From a virus, in the IMG/VR virus record IMGVR_UViG_3300042330_000214, positions 1-42,010 of that record: a stretch of 42,010 nt of DNA; one strand, given 5' to 3'. Both the position numbers and the translations under genes were made by a program. The notes under the pieces were generated by a model. That model worked only from the letters and a program-made list of their open reading frames with translations. It made no database searches and was not told the DNA's origin. Position 1 is the first letter of the stretch. Each line of letters begins with the position of its first letter. This document shows positions 38,084-42,010 of this stretch, in pieces.

Positions 38084-39544
38084 TTAACCGCAGCAATTTC
38101 GTCTGCTAGTTCTTATAGTGTCCTTTCTAATTACAGGAATAACTATCGTACCTAGTTTAGAGTTGAAATTCCAAGTCGGAGTCAAAGAATCGGTATCGAT
38201 ATAGTATTCAGTTGTAGGATTTGAAGTATCTATATTGTCCACAACTTCTATCAATACATTATCTGCTAGCAATTCCATTAATAGTAAATATGTTTCGTCT
38301 GAATACTCACTAAGAACTAAATCATATGTAGCTTTCACCTTAGTAACTGGTCTTATTATAGCACCGCCTTGAGTGAATGTTTCACCTTCTATAGTATAGT
38401 TCCCTTCTTGAATCATTAAGTTAAACTTCAATGGATAGGCATTTCCGCAGCTTTGGTGAAATATAATTGTAATACCACCGCAACTATCTCCGCACTCATC
38501 ACATGGGCAATCATAAGAAGCTAAATCATATTTAAGGTATAGAAATTGCTCTGCACTTGACGTTTCTTGTATAGCTCCGTCCCATATTTGTAGGGAAGTA
38601 TTCACACCGCTCACGCCTAAAGTAAATGGTGTCCAGTCTATTAATCCATTAGCATCACTATCTTCATTAAATATGTAGCTAACACCGTTATAAAGTTTAA
38701 AATCTAATGATTGTGGCGGTACTTTTGGAATATTAATCTTAGCTTCATAGACTCCTGACGCTATCCAATATGTTTTATCATTTGGCGAAGTGTATGGACT
38801 TGAGAATAGAGATGCTACATAATTAACGCCATAACCTAAACACGTTTGAGGCATTTTAGCTGCTTCTATCGCTGTCAACATTGAATAAGGGTCGTATGTA
38901 CTATTTCTTTTAGTCGAATTTACGCTCTCACTTAATGGGTCTTCACCAATTCCTATGAATACATTTATTTCCTCACTAATTTGTTCTAATTCCGTTAAAT
39001 TAGTTACCGTTCCACCACCGCAAAGTTCTATTTCTATAGTAGCTGGTATCAATTGTCTTATATAAAATGTAACCTGCAATCCAAATTGAACTACGTCATC
39101 AGCACTTACTATTAATGCTCTCGCAGTATTAGCATAACTACCTCCACAATTGGATTCGTTCATATTTATTAGTGTGCCTGTTATGACATTTTGAAACCAA
39201 TTATTTCCACCAACTGTATATGAAAATCTTTGCAATTGAACATTTAACGAAGGGCTTGAGCCTACATATGTGAAATTAAAAGACACTTCATATTCATATC
39301 CGTCTGCAAAAACGTCATCTGGAAGGGTAATAAATGAAGGTAAAATTTCCCAACCTCCCAAAGGTTTAGCAGTCGAAGCTATTGTCTTAGTATATTCATG
39401 TATCTTTTTCCATTTAGGTTGCACCGTTGCTAAATTAATAGTATCATCACATGGCGCTTCTGCTATTATATTATCCGAGCCTGCTGGCAATTCACCTACT
39501 GTCTTCTTGGTTTCTACTGTGTATCCTCCTAATGTTATACTCAT
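38084..39544 (-). CDS. Tail-tip/baseplate structural protein (486 aa)
   Basis: A beta-rich protein with repeated Thr/Asn/Gly-rich strands. A cysteine cluster (YDCPCDECGDSCGG, about residue 340-353) and a C-terminal NCCG suggest metal binding or disulfides. It is directly downstream of the 749-aa gene (2-nt gap), following the tape measure on the circular map, the usual place for distal tail or tail-tip proteins. No named family is recognised; a host-binding role is possible. Confidence 0.7.
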   Translation of the reverse strand: MSITLGGYTVETKKTVGELPAGSDNIIAEAPCDDTINLATVQPKWKKIHEYTKTIASTAKPLGGWEILPSFITLPDDVFADGYEYEVSFNFTYVGSSPSLNVQLQRFSYTVGGNNWFQNVITGTLINMNESNCGGSYANTARALIVSADDVVQFGLQVTFYIRQLIPATIEIELCGGGTVTNLTELEQISEEINVFIGIGEDPLSESVNSTKRNSTYDPYSMLTAIEAAKMPQTCLGYGVNYVASLFSSPYTSPNDKTYWIASGVYEAKINIPKVPPQSLDFKLYNGVSYIFNEDSDANGLIDWTPFTLGVSGVNTSLQIWDGAIQETSSAEQFLYLKYDLASYDCPCDECGDSCGGITIIFHQSCGNAYPLKFNLMIQEGNYTIEGETFTQGGAIIRPVTKVKATYDLVLSEYSDETYLLLMELLADNVLIEVVDNIDTSNPTTEYYIDTDSLTPTWNFNSKLGTIVIPVIRKDTIRTSRRNCCG

Positions 39545-39546
39545 AT

Positions 39547-41796
39547 CTAAGTTATTACTTGGTCTTTAAATCTTCTTAATAATTTTATTTCTGTTACGTC
39601 ATCTTCTAGGTTCGCGCTTATCAAATTGCCATAGTATGTATTCACTCCATCGCTAACACTAAATAAATCGTATTGGTGCGCTCTCATAGCTATTAAATCC
39701 AAACTAGATAGCTTTGCAGTCTTGAATGTTATTTGACTTGGTACGTAGATATTTTTCTCTATCAAATCATTTATATTATCGATTGTCTTATCTACTTTTG
39801 CTAATTCAGATACAGGAAGTTTGCAAACGTTTAGAGCTGTATATGGAGGCGTTGGGCTTCCTAATAAGTATTGTATTGCATAATCATAAATACTATTACC
39901 TTCATACTTAATTGCTGACATTTTATCTTTATCTGCAAATAAACTAAACCCCCATTTATATAAGTGTCTAAATAGATTAAATACGGTTGCATAGCGTCTA
40001 TTTATTGATTGACCATTAATAGGTGTAGTAAATACACTATCTGCTAAAAACCCAGTCGTTTGACTTAGAGTAACATTGTAATCTGTTGTAGGGCTTCCGC
40101 TTACTGTAATTCCTGAAAGTATAAATATATTTTCATCAAACTCCAACTCTTCATCTTGAGTTCCTAATCTTAATGCTCTTGTTATTATGTATTGAGATGC
40201 TATAAATTCACTTACCTTTGAATAAACGGAATCACTTCCATTGTCTACTGAGTAGTTATTCTGTTTACAAAAGTCTTTATTACTATCCTTTGAATTCTTA
40301 TAACCTATATTAATTTCTTTATAATACGGTGCTAAGAATGGAGCTATTTCGATTATTCCATCTATCAAATCACTATCCGAAAATTGATATTGACTTGGCA
40401 CTAATGTATCTGAATAAAAATCATAGACGGTCATTAGTTTTTTTTGTGGCGTTGGCGTGTCATAAAAATATCCAAGTCCGCAGCATACAACCTTTTCAAG
40501 TTCCCTAAAGAAGTCGCTAGGCTTTACGATAAAGTCTGCCACATTTATTTTCCCTCTGATATAATCACCTTTTGAAAACCATAAATCTGAAAAGCAATTG
40601 GTATAAGAAATATTCATATCAGTTTTAAATATTTCATTAAGTGCATATATTGCTGGATATGCTTTTGTTTTAGTGTGGTATGGTTCTATGTCAGCTGAAC
40701 TAGATATAGTTGCAATAGTGTCTTTTGTAGTTGTATATTTAATGTTTACAATATTTTCTAATGTATATTGTATTTTTTTAAAGTGAATTGTATTCCCAGT
40801 ATTGTCACGATAATCTAATTCATAAAAAATCCAAACCTTTTCATCGTAATCTAAAAAAAAGCTATCTGTAAATGTTTTATTATAATTAACTACTGTAGTA
40901 GTCGGTCCTGCAGAAAGTATTGACAAAAAAGGATTAACTAGCGTATTAGCCATTATATATCTTGGATTTTCAAAATCTGTTCCAACACAAATGAACTCCT
41001 GTATAAATGCTAATGTTGTATTTAAAATTGATATGTCTATAAAATCTAAAGTAGCCTTTGTATTTACTGTTGTAATATCAAAAATACCACTATCTATCTT
41101 GTTATGAAATACCTCTTGAGGTTCTATTAAAGGAAATCTACGACCTGTTACAAATGCAGTTACTCCTGCCACATTATTAATGAACATATCTTTAAATACA
41201 ATATTCCCTATTGAAAAGAAATTCATATTTAATCCACCGCTATCTTCTAATTCATTGTAAATTGTATTTACTTTTGGCATTATCCAATGATTTTGAATTA
41301 ATCCGCCAGAATGACTTGTAGTATCTGTGGCATCATAATCTTCTAAGGCATATACATTTTCACTCCTATAATCATATTCTAGTTGTAGATTCCTAACATA
41401 AAAATCCTCAGGCTGAGATAATATTGTAGTCAAATTAACTTCCTTATCTAAATCATTTTTCCATAAGCTATTCACATCAATAAGTCCTATTGTAGTGAAC
41501 TCACCTTGATTGCTATACTTCTTAAAATCTAAATCAAATTGGTAAGTTTCTGCATTAGTTCCGCAGCTATCAGTTATTTTTATATAACCTGAGCCTTCCA
41601 CGCCTTTGCTTTCATATTCGGCATCTAGTTCCGTTTTGCCGCTCGCACAATAGAATTTTAGTTCGGCTTCTATCTTTGTGTCTACGCAGCTGTATTGAAA
41701 GTCTCTATCTAATGATAACTTAATCACTTCTAAGCCTATTGGCTTGTCTATAGTGGTTATTATAATGCCATTAATAACTATTTCTGTAACTTCCAT
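39547..41796 (-). CDS. Distal tail/tail-hub-like protein (749 aa)
   Basis: The N-terminus (MEVTEIVINGIIITTIDKPI) and beta-rich Cys-containing first 200 residues, then a long mixed domain, resemble large tail-tip proteins of siphoviruses of Bacteroidota. It comes immediately after the tape measure gene on the circular genome, the standard place for distal tail and hub proteins. There is no peptidase or carbohydrate-binding motif that I can name. The ATG is 5 nt after a TATTTTTG box, so it might be nearly leaderless. Confidence 0.7.
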   Translation of the reverse strand: MEVTEIVINGIIITTIDKPIGLEVIKLSLDRDFQYSCVDTKIEAELKFYCASGKTELDAEYESKGVEGSGYIKITDSCGTNAETYQFDLDFKKYSNQGEFTTIGLIDVNSLWKNDLDKEVNLTTILSQPEDFYVRNLQLEYDYRSENVYALEDYDATDTTSHSGGLIQNHWIMPKVNTIYNELEDSGGLNMNFFSIGNIVFKDMFINNVAGVTAFVTGRRFPLIEPQEVFHNKIDSGIFDITTVNTKATLDFIDISILNTTLAFIQEFICVGTDFENPRYIMANTLVNPFLSILSAGPTTTVVNYNKTFTDSFFLDYDEKVWIFYELDYRDNTGNTIHFKKIQYTLENIVNIKYTTTKDTIATISSSADIEPYHTKTKAYPAIYALNEIFKTDMNISYTNCFSDLWFSKGDYIRGKINVADFIVKPSDFFRELEKVVCCGLGYFYDTPTPQKKLMTVYDFYSDTLVPSQYQFSDSDLIDGIIEIAPFLAPYYKEINIGYKNSKDSNKDFCKQNNYSVDNGSDSVYSKVSEFIASQYIITRALRLGTQDEELEFDENIFILSGITVSGSPTTDYNVTLSQTTGFLADSVFTTPINGQSINRRYATVFNLFRHLYKWGFSLFADKDKMSAIKYEGNSIYDYAIQYLLGSPTPPYTALNVCKLPVSELAKVDKTIDNINDLIEKNIYVPSQITFKTAKLSSLDLIAMRAHQYDLFSVSDGVNTYYGNLISANLEDDVTEIKLLRRFKDQVIT

Positions 41797-41801
41797 ACGT
41801 G

Positions 41802-41809
41802 CAAAAATA
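41802..41809 (-). promoter_or_regulatory. Candidate -7 box for the tail-tip genes
   Basis: Minus-strand TATTTTTG followed by CA lies 5 nt before the ATG at 41796. A TTTAG rather than TTTG stands 19 nt upstream. If used, the transcript would be nearly leaderless. An ACTTGCAAGT palindrome (about 41844-41853) lies further upstream. Confidence 0.4.
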
Positions 41810-41865
41810 CGAAATTTTAAACATAATACTAAACTTTTTATATACTTGCAAGTTTATTACATCAA

Positions 41866-41991
41866 TAAGACGCTAAACAATTTTAGTATATTTAACAATG
41901 TCCAAAAAGTTATTAGGCTACATTTGTAATTATATTCAATTAATCATAAACCAAAGCAAATGAAAAAAACACTATTTATCCTATCATTATT
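41866..41991. repeat. Terminal direct repeat, right copy
   Basis: Exact copy of bases 1-126, including the start of the lipoprotein gene, whose frame is then broken by adapter sequence. It shows circularity or circular permutation of the assembled genome. Annotation should count these bases once. Confidence 0.9.
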
Positions 41992-42010
41992 AATGATACG
42001 GCGACCACCG
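41992..42010. other. Illumina P5 adapter fragment (artefact)
   Basis: AATGATACGGCGACCACCG is identical to the first 19 bases of the Illumina P5 flow-cell adapter. It begins exactly where identity with the left end stops. It is not phage DNA and should be trimmed. Confidence 0.97.

Noticed and set aside
1-41865. Temperate phage with integrase and attachment site
   Set aside because: No tyrosine or serine recombinase, transposase or excisionase is recognisable; the HTH regulator alone is not enough.

Overview
The window is one complete phage genome assembled as a circle and cut at an arbitrary point. Bases 1-126 recur exactly at 41866-41991, so the unit is about 41,865 bp. The last 19 bases (41992-42010) are not phage: they match the 5' end of the Illumina P5 adapter. 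The host is very probably a member of Bacteroidota (possibly Flavobacteriia-like). The DNA is AT-rich. Promoters fit the Bacteroidota pattern (TTTG about 17-19 nt upstream of TAnnTTTG), Shine-Dalgarno sites are absent, and several genes are types common in phages of that phylum: a BT4734-like primase N-terminus, LamG-like fibres and DUF3310. No integrase, transposase or partition operon is recognised, and the tape measure protein plus tail chaperone indicate a long-tailed siphovirus-like virion.

Nearly all genes lie on the minus strand, so transcription runs from high to low coordinates. Early/replication region, 21500 to 7909: small unknown proteins, a ParB-like protein, a replication initiator/helicase loader, a primase-helicase, an HNH and a VRR-NUC nuclease, an HTH regulator, an ERF annealing protein with a YqaJ-like exonuclease, a protein with an SSB-like C-terminal tip, two tRNA or tRNA-like elements, and many small ORFs. 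Packaging and tail, 7901 to 740: DUF3310, small and large terminase, a membrane protein, a tail chaperone pair joined by a predicted -1 frameshift, and the tape measure gene. A plus-strand pair (lipoprotein and a coupled unknown, 95-750) faces this block. Across the circular join come two large tail-tip proteins (41796-38084), an intergenic region with a probable small RNA, then a 191-aa structural protein, portal, MuF-like protein, scaffold-like protein, major capsid, connector and tail-completion proteins and fibres (37517-28210). The lysis block follows (holin, M15 endolysin, phosphoesterase, spanin-like; 27969-25029), then five overlapping glycosyltransferase and methyltransferase-type genes (25032-21587), ending in a terminator next to the early promoter.

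The most unusual content is at the RNA and regulatory level. There is a promoter-terminator unit of about 110 nt whose terminator loop is complementary to its own 5' region (37923-38052). A terminator-like leader with crossing complementarity and a 17-bp palindrome precedes the replication operon (19857-19983). Two tRNA-like elements share acceptor and T arms but have aberrant bodies (9856-10276). A GTGATTAA motif recurs ten times, mostly against start codons in the early region. Three early promoters share an extended -33 block, and tandem near-palindromes lie beside the HTH gene. Function calls rest on motifs read by eye; no database search was run.
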